A DNA stretch of 64,000 nt from Zasmidium citrigriseum (lineage: Eukaryota; Ascomycota; Dothideomycetes; Mycosphaerellales; Mycosphaerellaceae). Of this stretch, positions 21,873 through 32,116 are shown in pieces. The translations under genes were made by a program, and so were the position numbers. Location of the stretch: the NCBI GenBank assembly GCA_002786025.1, contig NHNW01000077.1, positions 103,617 to 167,616 on the forward strand, given 5' to 3'. A model generated the notes under the pieces. It did no database searches. It worked only from the letters and a program-made list of their open reading frames with translations, and was not told the DNA's origin. How positions within the stretch are numbered: position 1 is the first letter of the stretch; every line of letters begins with the position of its first letter.

Positions 21873-23830
21873 GCACCGGCGAACGACCAGCGCGGGAGGA
21901 GAAGGCGCAGAGGCAGAAGAAGAGAAGGAGCGATGCGGTGCAGGTTACACAGAGGCGGGCGCATCAGGAAGGCACATTCACGCAGCGCGGGCCGGAAGCA
22001 CACCCTCGCAGGTCCGATGAAGAGCGACCGAGACGACCAGGTTCACGCTCGCCTCCGCAGTCCACCACCCACGCTATGCCGCTTTTCTCGCCGCGAAGAT
22101 GACCCACTCGGTTGCCGACGCCTCCGTGCGCCTGTGAAGCCCCCAACACAGCTGGGGATCCTTGGATCGCAGAGCCGGCGGGAGTGAGCCGCTGACACCT
22201 CCGCTGCACCCACTGACATCAACCCTATAATACCGCATTCTTCACACTCTAAATTCATTCCTTGGGCTGCTGCCAATCTATCCCGAGTGTTCGTCAACTC
22301 CTGCGCCTAGATTCGCGTCTCACCACGTTCATGCTCGATATCATCTTCCCTCCCGGCTCGAAGGAGCTGCCGGATCTCGTCCCGACCGCGAGCAGGGCCG
22401 AAATTGAAAAGGCCGAACGCCCAATCAAACAGAGTTGGAGCTAGCCGGGCATACCACAACAAACTTCGCGACAGCACGTCTTTCCGGCATCAGCATCCAT
22501 GCCTGAGACCGCAGCAACCTTGATATCCACGCCCAACACACCAATCCGGCCCCGACGTACCGGCTGAGCAACCAACACCTCCCCGACAGCGCGGCTCGAA
22601 GCACCTCACCTCCCTCGCTTCCTCGTGCGAGTGTTCATTCTGCCGACCCGCGCGCTTGAACGACTGGTCAGGCACGAATACCAGTGCCGTGGAAAGCTGT
22701 TGACCAAAGAATTTGCTGCTTCAGGTCAGCCAGGCCACCAATCGATTCCTGAGCCGGTTGTTGGTCGTGAGACTGTGAGACTCCACGCGCAAGGTGACAC
22801 CTCCCACATGTTTGCCCAGACCCATGCCTGCAGCAACTTCGACGTATACACGTTCATCTGTTCTCGAGTTGTATTTTTCACCGAAGAATGAGCGTCTGGC
22901 ATGCATATGAATGTCGATCGTCCATCCTCGCGGTTCTATGCTTCATGCATTCGAGGGTGTGCGGTTGGAGCCCAAAGGGGGTCAAGGTTCGATGGCTATA
23001 CCTGAACAGCTCGTCTTATTCCTTTACTCGATCGTTCAAGCTCAAGACAGCACGTTGTTGTTCATCTGGAAGTGGACTTGTTTCTGGCCATACTCGCTTG
23101 AACGGAGCGCCGTCCGGCTGACACTGCACAACAGTGGCGCAATCCATATACATCCTGTTCAACACTACCAACAGCGCGGAACTCGCAATCACTAGCCGGG
23201 CCGCACTCCGCATTGTATCACCACACTGCGGCGAGCGCTTGTATGGCCCCACCATCACCGACTGAGGGATTTTGTTTCAGAAGGGCAAAAACAGCCGAGA
23301 CACAGAAAGAATGCATTCTTCAGACCGGATCTTAGGGCCGTGTACGACACATCTTGGCGACTCTGTACGAACATGCGAAACACAAGACACGACTTCGAAG
23401 GATTCGGAATGGACTATTGACAAAGCTCTTGGGGTGAGGTTTACTACCACAGCAGTTGAGAGGCATGCTGCCATGCATTGCACTTGGCAATCCATCTCGA
23501 GAGTTGCCAGATTACAGCAGATCTTCATTGAGCCCGGATTGAAAAGAGCACATCTTGCTGCCCAAGCAGAGTGATCGTCGGTTACACAAGGACGAGACCT
23601 TTTGGAGCCATCCACAAGCCGGACCATACCGCTTCTGTTTGATTCTCGATGGAGGAAACATGTCTCCTGGCATCGAGCATGGCGACAGGAGTAAACGGCA
23701 TTTGACAGTCACTGAACCACTGAGTAAGTTGTCAACATACCGGAGCATGTGCTTAACACGGAGCGCATAGCGTGATGGACCGACAGGTAAGTGCACAACC
23801 ATAGCTCGCTGCCATCGCCTGTCTTCAGTG
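21873..23830. other. Long gene-free interval
   Basis: Nearly 2 kb. The left part should hold the transcription-factor promoter/leader. The rest has only short unrelated frames on both strands with no motif, splice logic or start context. No tRNA or repeat was noticed. Confidence 0.5.
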
Positions 23831-24679
23831 CTATACTACCTCTATTTTATTCTTCAGAATTCCAGCGCCCGCCCCAGCAAGCTCGACTTCAACTACATCA
23901 TTGTTTTTGAGAAACATCTGTGGCTTCCGAAACAGTCCCACACCAGCCGGCGTTCCAGTCATTACAGCCGTGCCGGCGGGTATGGTTGTCTCCTGGCTCA
24001 TCCAACTCAAGATCTCATTCACACTGAAGATCATATCCTTGAAGCATTCGGACTCCTGGACAACCTCGCCATTGACCTTCGTGACGAGCTTCGCATCACT
24101 CTTTAACTCCTGCGAGCTCACCAAAATCGGCCCCATGGGTGCGAACTTATCAAATGCCTTCGCGAAGTAAAATTGACCACCGCAGTTCTCCGGCATCTGG
24201 TGCGTTCGACACGAGAGATCATTCCCAACGGTGTATCCCAGGATGTACTCTGGCGCCTGCTCCGGAGTGATGTTCTTGCAGGTCTTGGACGTGACGAAGA
24301 CGAGCTCGCCCTCGTAGTCAAGGTTCGCATCCGCGCAGAATTTGCCGACGGGGATGTCCTCGCCTGGAGATGCAAGAGCGGCGCATGGCTTCGTCCAGAG
24401 TGGCGGTTGTTTGGGCACTTTGAGATTGGCTTCTTCGGCGTGGCTGCGGTAGTTCAGGCCAACGCAGTAGATTGGGAGATCCGGATTCGGGACTGGTGCG
24501 AGGAGTTTGTCGACAGTTGCGGTCCTGGGAGTGTTCTTCGCCGAGAGAGCCTCCAGTGAGGGAAAGGCTTCGAATTGTGAGCCCCCAAGCTTCTCGATGT
24601 TGCTGCTGCCGTCGATGTCTGCGAAGTAGACGCCGCCGTCCTTGGCTTGGAACCGGATCAGTCGTTGAAAGGTCGACAT
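23831..24679 (-). CDS. Fumarylacetoacetate hydrolase (FAH) family protein
   Basis: An intronless 282-residue protein. DYEGELVFV carries the metal-binding Glu pair, followed by YTVGNDLSCR with the third acidic ligand, and VMTGTPAGVG is the conserved loop near the C-terminus. FAH-fold enzymes cleave C-C bonds in acylpyruvates, oxaloacetate or meta-cleavage products of aromatic rings. There is no signal peptide; the size matches the short FAHD1/HpaG-type proteins rather than true fumarylacetoacetase (~420 residues). It is divergent from an extradiol-type dioxygenase gene 618 bp away, which suggests a joint role in aromatic degradation. The exact substrate is inferred, not shown. Confidence 0.9.
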   Translation of the reverse strand: MSTFQRLIRFQAKDGGVYFADIDGSSNIEKLGGSQFEAFPSLEALSAKNTPRTATVDKLLAPVPNPDLPIYCVGLNYRSHAEEANLKVPKQPPLWTKPCAALASPGEDIPVGKFCADANLDYEGELVFVTSKTCKNITPEQAPEYILGYTVGNDLSCRTHQMPENCGGQFYFAKAFDKFAPMGPILVSSQELKSDAKLVTKVNGEVVQESECFKDMIFSVNEILSWMSQETTIPAGTAVMTGTPAGVGLFRKPQMFLKNNDVVEVELAGAGAGILKNKIEVV

Positions 24680-25297
24680 AGTGGTGAGATATCAGTGAGT
24701 TTCTTCGGGACGCAATAACTGTTGATGTGCCTTGCACCGCTATAAATCGACTTGATTGATCAACGTCGCCAGGAGACGCGGCAAGACTACTTACATCAAC
24801 ACTGCCCCCTTATGGATGAGATAAGCGTCCCGCAGCTGGTACCGCAAAGAGTGCGACGCATGCTGTTCCGCTACCGGCCCGGAAACATACAACCTGTATC
24901 TTCGGTGGGGCAGAAACAATTCGCCCCGTGAAGGAGCTCTACAGAACGGGCTATGTGGTCGTTCACTAAGCTCCTCCAGGCTGACTTGCCGCAATGTGTC
25001 CGCTGAGATCGACGTTTGGGTTTCTCCACCTGGGGAAGTGTGCGGTTACGATACGCAACATCCTGATCTTCTATTGTGGGACATGCGAACTCATCTACAA
25101 TCGTTCACGCATACGTCGACATCGCACAGCTTCCGCGCTGACTGACGAACATGGCGTACGTACTTGTGGCTGTAAGAATCAGCAAGGCTTGGTAAGAGAC
25201 AGGAACAAGTATATTCAGCATTTATATCTCCTTCATCTTTTGTCAGGCTTCGGGCTCTGTCACCAAAAAGAACGTCTCTATCTCACGTCAAACAACC
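24680..25297. promoter_or_regulatory. Shared divergent promoter region of the FAH hydrolase and dioxygenase genes
   Basis: This 618-bp interval separates two divergent, functionally compatible catabolic genes and must hold both start regions. There is no coding support inside. No specific operator was identified. A palindrome suitable for a Zn2Cys6 factor (CGG-n-CCG) could be sought here; I see CCGGCCCGG near 24876. Confidence 0.45.
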
Positions 25298-26408
25298 ATG
25301 GACTCTTTACCACCAACCCGCGTCAATCCCTCTATCAAAAATTCCCCTGACAAGATCCAACTCCTCCGCATCTCGCACGCCCATTTCGCCCATCCAGACC
25401 TCGCGCTCTTCTCTCGCTTCGCTGCAGATTTTGGGTTCCATGAAGTCGGCCGCAATGCAGACAACACCAAAATCTACTACGGCGGATATGGTATCGATCC
25501 CTTCTGCTACATCGCCAGCCAAGCCACCGATGGCAAAGCACGCTTCCTTGGACCGGCTTTCGTTGCAGCATCGAAAGAAGACCTTGAGAAAGCGAAGAAA
25601 CTAGATGGGGCGAGTGTGCAAGACATGAGTGATGCGCCGGGAGGCGGCGAAATGGTAACCATCTCTCGAGAAAATGGAACCTACTTCTCCATCCTATACG
25701 GCCAAGACGTGAAACACATCAACCCATCGAGAGCAGAACCCGCCACAGCAACCACAGTCAACCTCGAAGAATACAACTACCCCTTCCACAAACCACGCAA
25801 AGGTCCGTCCCCTCCCTCCCTTCACTAACTCCTCACTAACCCATCTCCTAGGCACCTTCCAACGCCTCACCCCCGGCCCCGCCCTCATCCACAAACTGGG
25901 CCACTTCGGCTACATAACCCCCACCTTCGACACCGACTACACCTTCTACACCTCGACTTTCAACTTCGCCCCCAGCGATATAGCCCACGTCCCCTCCGAT
26001 CCAGACGTAGACATGCTCGTGTTCATGCACCTGGACCTCGGGAAACAGTATACAGACCACCATTGTATGTTCCTCGGTCGTCCGCCTCCTACCTCACCCA
26101 CTACCGCCCCCTTCCTTCACCACAGCTCTTATGAGGTTAAAGATTATGATGAGCAGATGATGGGACATCATTGGCTTGAGGGGAAGGGGTGGGAGAGTGT
26201 TTGGGGTGTGGGGAGACATATTCTGGGGAGTCAGGTTTTTGATTATTGGAAGGATTCGAGTGGGTTTCGGATTGAGCATTATGCTGATGGGGATGTTGTT
26301 AATGAGACGCATCAAGTGACGAGGGAGGCTGCGGGGCCGGTGCATGTTTGGGGACCGGATTTGCCTAGTACTTTCTTTGAGGAGGGGACGTTGGTTGGGT
26401 ATGGTTGA
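25298..26408 (+). CDS. Extradiol (catechol 2,3-) dioxygenase-like VOC-fold protein
   Basis: Two exons, 25298-25802 and 25852-26408, with a 49-nt intron, give 353 residues. The N-terminal module (residues ~20-150) starts LLRISHAHFAHPDLALFSRF. The catalytic C-terminal module starts KLGHFGYITP, which holds the first metal His. It continues through LHHSSYEVKDYDEQMMGHHW (second His) and RIEHYADGD (metal Glu). This His-His-Glu set in two repeated VOC modules is the signature of type I extradiol ring-cleaving dioxygenases, with Fe(II) or Mn(II). GWGVGRH-like spacing (SVWGVGRHILGSQVFDYW) is typical of the fungal members. A possible second intron at 26065 was rejected because the unspliced frame carries the motif. 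It is a likely partner of the divergent FAH hydrolase. Confidence 0.88.
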
Positions 26409-26555
26409 AGGAGGTCGTTGCTGCGATATGTATCATAGGGTGTTGGGTATGCTTGACAAGATTGATGCTCTATCACATGTCAATGTTCCCATCACCCCCT
26501 CTCACTTCCCTCCTCTCTAACTTTCATAAACAACTCCACCTTGTCCATCCACCAA

Positions 26556-26745
26556 GATCTCGTGGTGCAATCGGTAGCACACCCAGCATCAAAGGAAGGC
26601 AGTGCCTTGGCCAGCTTACGCTATCCATTGCATAAGGCAGAGGTTCTTTGACCAGCTTCGGCTATTCATTGAACGCTCATGCCGCCTCCGTTTATATCGG
26701 GACGCCGTGTCTGCGGAGATCTGCGTTCGAGTCGCAGCGAGGTCA
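26556..26745 (+). tRNA. tRNA-like gene with an exceptionally long insert, or tRNA-derived pseudogene
   Basis: GATCTCG (26556-26562) pairs over 7 positions, with one G-T, with CGAGGTC (26738-26744). A D arm GTGC/GCAC with loop AATCGGTA lies at 26565-26580 (box A-like). A perfect T arm CTGCG/CGCAG with loop TTCGAGT lies at 26721-26737 (box B-like). A T5 Pol III terminator is at 26751-26755. The insert between the halves is ~130 nt, and no clean anticodon loop with U33 is found, so I cannot assign an anticodon. Acceptor and D arm resemble tRNA-Trp/Arg types. Inside the insert is an imperfect 41-bp-period tandem duplication (26606-26634 and 26647-26675). Confidence 0.4.
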
Positions 26746-26755
26746 ACATCTTTTT

Positions 26756-27588
26756 GCTTGAGTCGAGGTCTTGTTCTGGAAAAGCAGAATGTCCAAAGCC
26801 ATGGACGAGAGATCCCAAAACACGGGGCGAGCATGTACGAAACTGGGATACTGTCAATGGCATCAAGCAGATTCATTCACTCACCTCCACAACGACCTAC
26901 CACCAACCCAACAATCCGCACTAGCATGTGAAAGCCACTCTGCATCCCGCTCTGTGGACGGCTGGCCGTCCAGCCTATGTTACGAAGTTGTCCGCTGTGG
27001 CTCATCGTCGAAACAAGGACCAGCCCCTTCAAACCCCAGCCAAAACTTCTTCACTTTCCCTGCCCGAATGACATCCCGTCCAGGTCACGTTGCCACCAGG
27101 ACCGGCATCACAAAGGCCTTGTCCTAGGTAAAGTAAACTCTGTCAGCTTATCTTTTCATTCTTGAAGACGCGCGAGCCGCTCGTATCAAACGGACATCCC
27201 ACGCACGTGTTTGCCGCCATCGGTGCCTCAGGATCTCGCCCATCGATGCGGCGTTATGCATTGGTATTGATCAACGCATCAGATAAAAGATGTTGACTTT
27301 TCACGTGTTGATCCTTTTCGCATTCCATCTTGTATAAAATCTGCCGCTAAGACTTCCACCCTCCACGCAAGGCTTTTGTTGATCAGCATCCTTCTGGCCG
27401 CTTCTCTCGACATCGCTGGAACGCGGCAACATATCATCGATGTTCTCGCCTCTTCCTTCTTATCTATCGCATGTCCCGAACGTCGACGAGGCCAGCGCAT
27501 CAACCGTCGCAAGGCAGCCTTGCCGTGCCGTGTGTGGAATGCAGCCGGCTGGGCATATGCACATGTCAATCCATATCGGCAGTTTTGA
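26756..27588. other. Intergenic, 3' flank of Arp3
   Basis: No coding support. The right part is the probable 3' UTR and terminator of the minus-strand Arp3 gene. Short frames at 26771-27127 and 27376-27588 have no recognisable features. Confidence 0.5.
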
Positions 27589-29073
27589 TCATGTACTGCC
27601 TGGACCACCCAACAGCGCAAATCTCCGGACAATGCTGGGACCAATCTCGTCGTATTCTGCCTTGGTGTGGCAATAGCTTCTGAATTCCGGTGTCTGGCCG
27701 AGCAGTGATCCGCCGAACCACGGGCCGTGTCGTTGTCGCCGATGAGTGATCACCTGGACATCGAGGCCTCCACTCTTGGCCGCATTCCCTGCGCGGGCTT
27801 CCGAGGCGGCTATGCGGGCGTCAACCAAATGGCGAATGTCTCGCTGTAGTCGGCGACCGAATTGATTGTACAGGGTAGAACCTCCGGACAGGACGATGTT
27901 CTTGTATAGACCTCTTCGTACGTCAATGGGCGAGGTTTGAATGACGGAGTCGACGATGTTCGGAAGTGGCGTGAGGAAATCCGAGCTGTAGATTTCTGGG
28001 TTGAAGAAGATCTCGGGTGCCAAGAACCGCTCGTAGCCGACGTCGACCGTTACGCTGCGGCCGTTGGGGTGCTTCACTTCATACTTCTTGAAGCGGTCTT
28101 CTGGTTCTCGGTCGAAGCGGGCAAACTCCTTGACAATGTCCGGGCACACGTAGCAGAATTCCTCCTTGATGCGCTCGGCCGTCTTCAGGCTGCTGTCTGG
28201 CTCTCCTCGGTCTCGAAGAAGCGACTGCACAAAGTAGGTGATGTCTCGTCCCGCGATTGGTATACTCTTGATGCTGCTGCCAATGACGTATCCCTCGGCG
28301 ACTGGGATAACGTGTGTCACACCCTCACCAGAGTCAATGACAGTTCCCGTTAATGATCGATCCTGCACTTTTGACGACGTCCATGATGCGGCCAAGGCGA
28401 GGACGGCTTGTACGGCAATGTACAGACCAGCGCAGTTGAAGGATTCGAACATGATTTCGGCAGTGTTCTCGCGATTCTCGGGTGGGTTGAGGGGCGGTTC
28501 AGTGAGGAGGAAGTAGTGGTCTTCGGGTTCCACGCGCAGGTACTTGAAGATGCTGTTCGACCAGAAGCGCTCCATTTGGTCCTGGATGCCACGTCAGATC
28601 TCAGCCATCACAATCTTATGGTGCTTCAATCTCACCCAGTTCTCTATTTGACCATGGCGTATGGGGTAGCTCAAGTTGTATCCTGTTCTCCATCAGTCTC
28701 AGCTCCACCCCAACTCGCTGCTCTTGCACATACCGGGTCCCGCGGAAGCTGCCAAAGCCTCATCTCCAATGAAGAAGTCCAAGTCCTCAGTCCCTCTCTT
28801 CGCGGACAAATGCCCCGTTGGACCAGCACCTCCAGTCAGGAACGAGGGCTTGTTGCCGACAGCAGGCCGGCCTGAGCCAGCAGAGCCTCCACCTGCATTA
28901 GGACCCTTGGTTGCGATTGCGGTAGGAAAGACGAATGAGGGCGAATCGTTGCCGGCGAAACCCAGTTTGGAGTAGCCGGTACCGCTGGTCAATGGTTAGC
29001 TGGTGGTCTTGAGACTCGGTGAAGGTGGGCCGACGTACTTGTCCATGACAACGGCGGGCGTTTGGGTCGCCAT
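27589..29073 (-). CDS. arp3: Actin-related protein 3 (Arp2/3 complex subunit)
   Basis: Four exons, 29073-29039, 28984-28734, 28682-28636 and 28581-27589, give 441 residues. The splice junctions rebuild the strongly conserved N-terminus [20 protein letters not shown] and the segment [18 protein letters not shown]. The actin-fold nucleotide-binding motifs are visible: [11 protein letters not shown] (phosphate 1), [14 protein letters not shown] (phosphate 2) and [18 protein letters not shown] (adenosine). The last block ends in [20 protein letters not shown]. It nucleates branched actin filaments with Arp2 at endocytic patches and the hyphal tip. The Gly/Ala-rich insert after residue 40 ([17 protein letters not shown]) is usual for filamentous fungi. 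The gene is divergent from a taspase-like gene. Confidence 0.97.
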
Positions 29074-29727
29074 GGCTGCAGTTCCGTCAAGAGGTTAGAG
29101 CCAGTGAGGAAGGTAAGGGAATTGGTCGTCGATGCAGGCGTTTGGAGGAGATGTTGGCGAATAGCTGACGCCTGTTTGAGTTGCGTAAGGTGCTGGGACG
29201 TCAGTTCTTGGCGGGCGGATGGCGGGGCGCCTTCCCAAAGAAGATCTTCGCGGCCAACCTCACCTCTTTCACGATCGAACGACTACCATCAATTTAACCT
29301 CTTGTCAATCAAGTCTCATCGAAAATGTGATGAGCCTTTGACGGGACTTGAGAGACTATTGGGAAAGAGCGAAAGAAGTCGAAATGATGCCGGCAGCAAG
29401 GAAGCCGCCCCCGTTCCTTCCCTTCACTCGTCGATGGAAAGAGCGCCGTAGAAGTGGTCTTGCAAATTCGAAGTAGACGATTCTGCTTCTTCTCTCGCAC
29501 TTACCACCCGCACCACCACCGCCTCTCCTCTCTTCACCGCCCGCTTGCCGCCGGCGACTGTCACGGGTATTCATAAGAGACATTTGATCGGTCTCGTGCT
29601 GTCGCTTAACCCGTCCCGATCATCACGTGTCCGCACTGTCCGAACCATCGACTACTGCGATTACACCTACGAGCATAAACCGACCTACGACCACTGCAAG
29701 CTTCCGCTCCCCAAGGAGACCGCCACT
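29074..29727. promoter_or_regulatory. Divergent promoter region between arp3 and the taspase-like gene
   Basis: A 654-bp interval without coding support that carries both promoters. CT-rich stretches occur at about 29480-29540, a common feature of fungal core promoters. No specific operator was recognised. Confidence 0.45.
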
Positions 29728-31674
29728 ATGTTCTCCAAGTCTTCCAAGCCTCGGAAGCAGGCCGATCTCTCATGCATCTTCGTGCATGCAGGCGCCGGGT
29801 TCCACAGCCGAGACAACGAGGCCTATCACTTGCAAGCATGCAATGAGTGAGTATAGCGAGAAATTCCTCTACAAGACTGAGTATTGAGAGATGTCGCAGC
29901 GCCTGCAAAGCCGCCATGGCAGTGATGAAAGCTGGCGGTTCTGCTGTCGACGCCGTTGAGATCGCCATCAAGGTCCTGGAAGACAGGGAAATCACGAATG
30001 CTGGGTATGGGAGTAACTTGGGGTTTGATGGAGTGGTCGAGTGCGACGCTGTCATTGTCGATCAATACGGTCGCAGTGGCGCAGCCGGCGCAGTCTCTCG
30101 TGAGTATCAGGAACATACAATGGCAATTACCGACTGAGACTGATGGCTACCCAGGAGTCAAGAATCCCGTCTCGCTCGCCCGGCTCCTTCTCGACCATTC
30201 CACTCAATCTCTTTCTTTGAAGCGGGTCCCTCCAAACCTTCTCGTCGGTCAAGGTGCAACCGACTTCGCCAACGATCACGGCATGATCATCGTTTCTCAC
30301 CAAGCCCTTGTATCTCCATTTGCGAGACACCGATGGCAGAAGTGGCGAGCAGATCTGGCCAAAGCCGAGAGACATAAGCAACGCGAAGAAGAGAAGCGCT
30401 ACGGGAGGTCTACTAGTGCCTCAGAAGCTGATCCGGTCGACTTCTACAGCAACACCAAAGACTACGAAGACACCCGCAAGATACACGAGAAGCAGATGCA
30501 AGAAGCGATGGTAAACGAAGGACAGCCGATGTCTCCACCTCCATCCGACATCAAGGCCGACAGTGACAGTACCCCACAACACTCGACGTCCTCCATCTCT
30601 CTGACGGAAGACTACGAGACCAAGGATTCGACGCCAGATCATCCCGACGAGTACATTGACCCTATCGGACCTCCTGGGAGCACACTGCAAGATATGGCTC
30701 ACCACCCGTTCGCCAACAGTACACAAAAACTGGCTCCCAATTCGCCGTTCAATTCGCCTTTCAATACACCTTTCAGCCGTGTGTCATCGCAAGGAAACAT
30801 TGACGGCGAGCAGCAGCTCGTCGATGTCTCAACCGAGGACTTTGGCGACTTTCAGCGTGCTCCTGCTCATGGCTTTGATCTACCCGATGCAGTCCACTCA
30901 CCATTTGCAGATTCCGATTCTGATGATACAGCCACTGCCATGCTTGCCGCCCCAGCTCGCCATCCAGCCACATCCTCACCGCCAACCGTCGATGACCAAC
31001 ACTTCTCTGTTGACGCGCCAGCTAATACCCAACAGAAGACTCCGGCATTACCCACCCGGCAACAGTCGATTAATGTCGACGGCACTCCAGAAAATGCACG
31101 GCCAGATCACATCACGGATACCGTCGGTGCAATCGCTATCGACACGTACGGCAACATCGCCTGCGGTGCGTCTTCAGGCGGCATTGGCATGAAGCATCGC
31201 GGTCGCATCGGACCCGCGGCTTTGGTGGGCGTGGGTGCTACGGTCATCCCCGTCGACCAAGACGACGATGAAAAGACCACCGTGGCAACAGTCACCAGCG
31301 GCACAGGCGAGCACATGTCCACAACGATGGCGGCCTCAGTCTGCTCCGAGCGAATCTTCAGCAGCGTCCGCAAAGTCAACGGCGGCGCCCTCAGAGAATG
31401 CATTGAAGAAGAGGCAGTACGCAGCTTCATCCAAAAGGACTTCATGGGTCACCCTTCCGTCCAGCACTCCGACTCGAATAGTGCCATTGGAATGTTGACG
31501 GTCAAGAAGACCAAAGATGGTGCATGGTTGTACTTTGGACACAACACTGACTCCTTTGCCTTGGCAAGTATGCACTCAGACGAGCCACGGCCGATTTGCA
31601 CCATGAGCCGGAGCAACGGGAATGGATCCATCGCGCAGGGTGGGAGAGGGATTCGGTTCCGGAGGAAGCGGTGA
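29728..31674 (+). CDS. Taspase-1-like threonine aspartase / asparaginase-2 family N-terminal-nucleophile hydrolase
   Basis: Three exons, 29728-29846, 29900-30099 and 30155-31674, give 612 residues. The alpha part has FVHAGAGFHS, AVMKAGGSAVDAVEIAIKVLED and NAGYGSNLGFDG. The nucleophile is Thr429 in ITDTVGAIAIDTYGNIA, the autocleavage site, followed by TSSGGIGMKH-type sequence (ASSGGIGMKHRGRIGP) and TVTSGTGEHMS. The family matures by cleavage just before this Thr. Taspase-1 cuts after Asp in regulatory proteins; whether this fungal protein is a protease or an asparaginase is open. Between the halves lies a ~250-residue low-complexity insert (residues ~165-420, Ser/Pro/Thr-rich) not needed for the fold. 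The start at 29728 (MFSKSSK) is chosen by context; the frame is open 61 codons upstream. Confidence 0.88.
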
Positions 31675-32116
31675 ACAGACAATCAGCACGGCGGGTGAAA
31701 ATGATGGTCGGCGGTGATGGCCGAGGTTGCTGCATTTTGATGGATCTATGGCTCTCTACTCCTTCCTCGCCCTGCGAAAGCTGGCTGCGTGGAGTCTATA
31801 TCTTCGCCGCCTGGGTTCTTCGTTGGCTTTGCTTGGGAGGGAGCGACGTTTGATGCATTTCTAGCGGGGAGCGAGGCGTCTTTGCAAAGGATACCCTGAT
31901 GACAGACTCGCCGAGGCCTAGATATTTGTAAAATGAAAAGCGTTCAAAAGGAACAAGGTTCCAATTCTTCCTTGAATTCAAGCTATCGGTGCTGTCTGTC
32001 ATGCCATTCCTCTTCATGTCGTCCTCTTCAGCAATACTAGAGAGTGTAGTGGTGCTGTCTTTCGTTTCGTACCGTCCGTCACGCGATTTCCCTCAGCGAA
32101 AGCAAAGAGTATCCTC
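31675..32116. other. Convergent 3' intergenic region
   Basis: Lies between the convergent taspase-like and Clr2-like genes and should hold both 3' UTRs. AAATGAAAAG-type A-rich sequence near 31930 may serve in 3' end formation. No gene is seen. Confidence 0.5.

Noticed and set aside
26065..26125. Second intron in the extradiol dioxygenase (GTATGT...CCACAG)
   Set aside because: It is 61 nt and would break the frame, while the unspliced text carries the conserved metal-His region LHHSSYEV.
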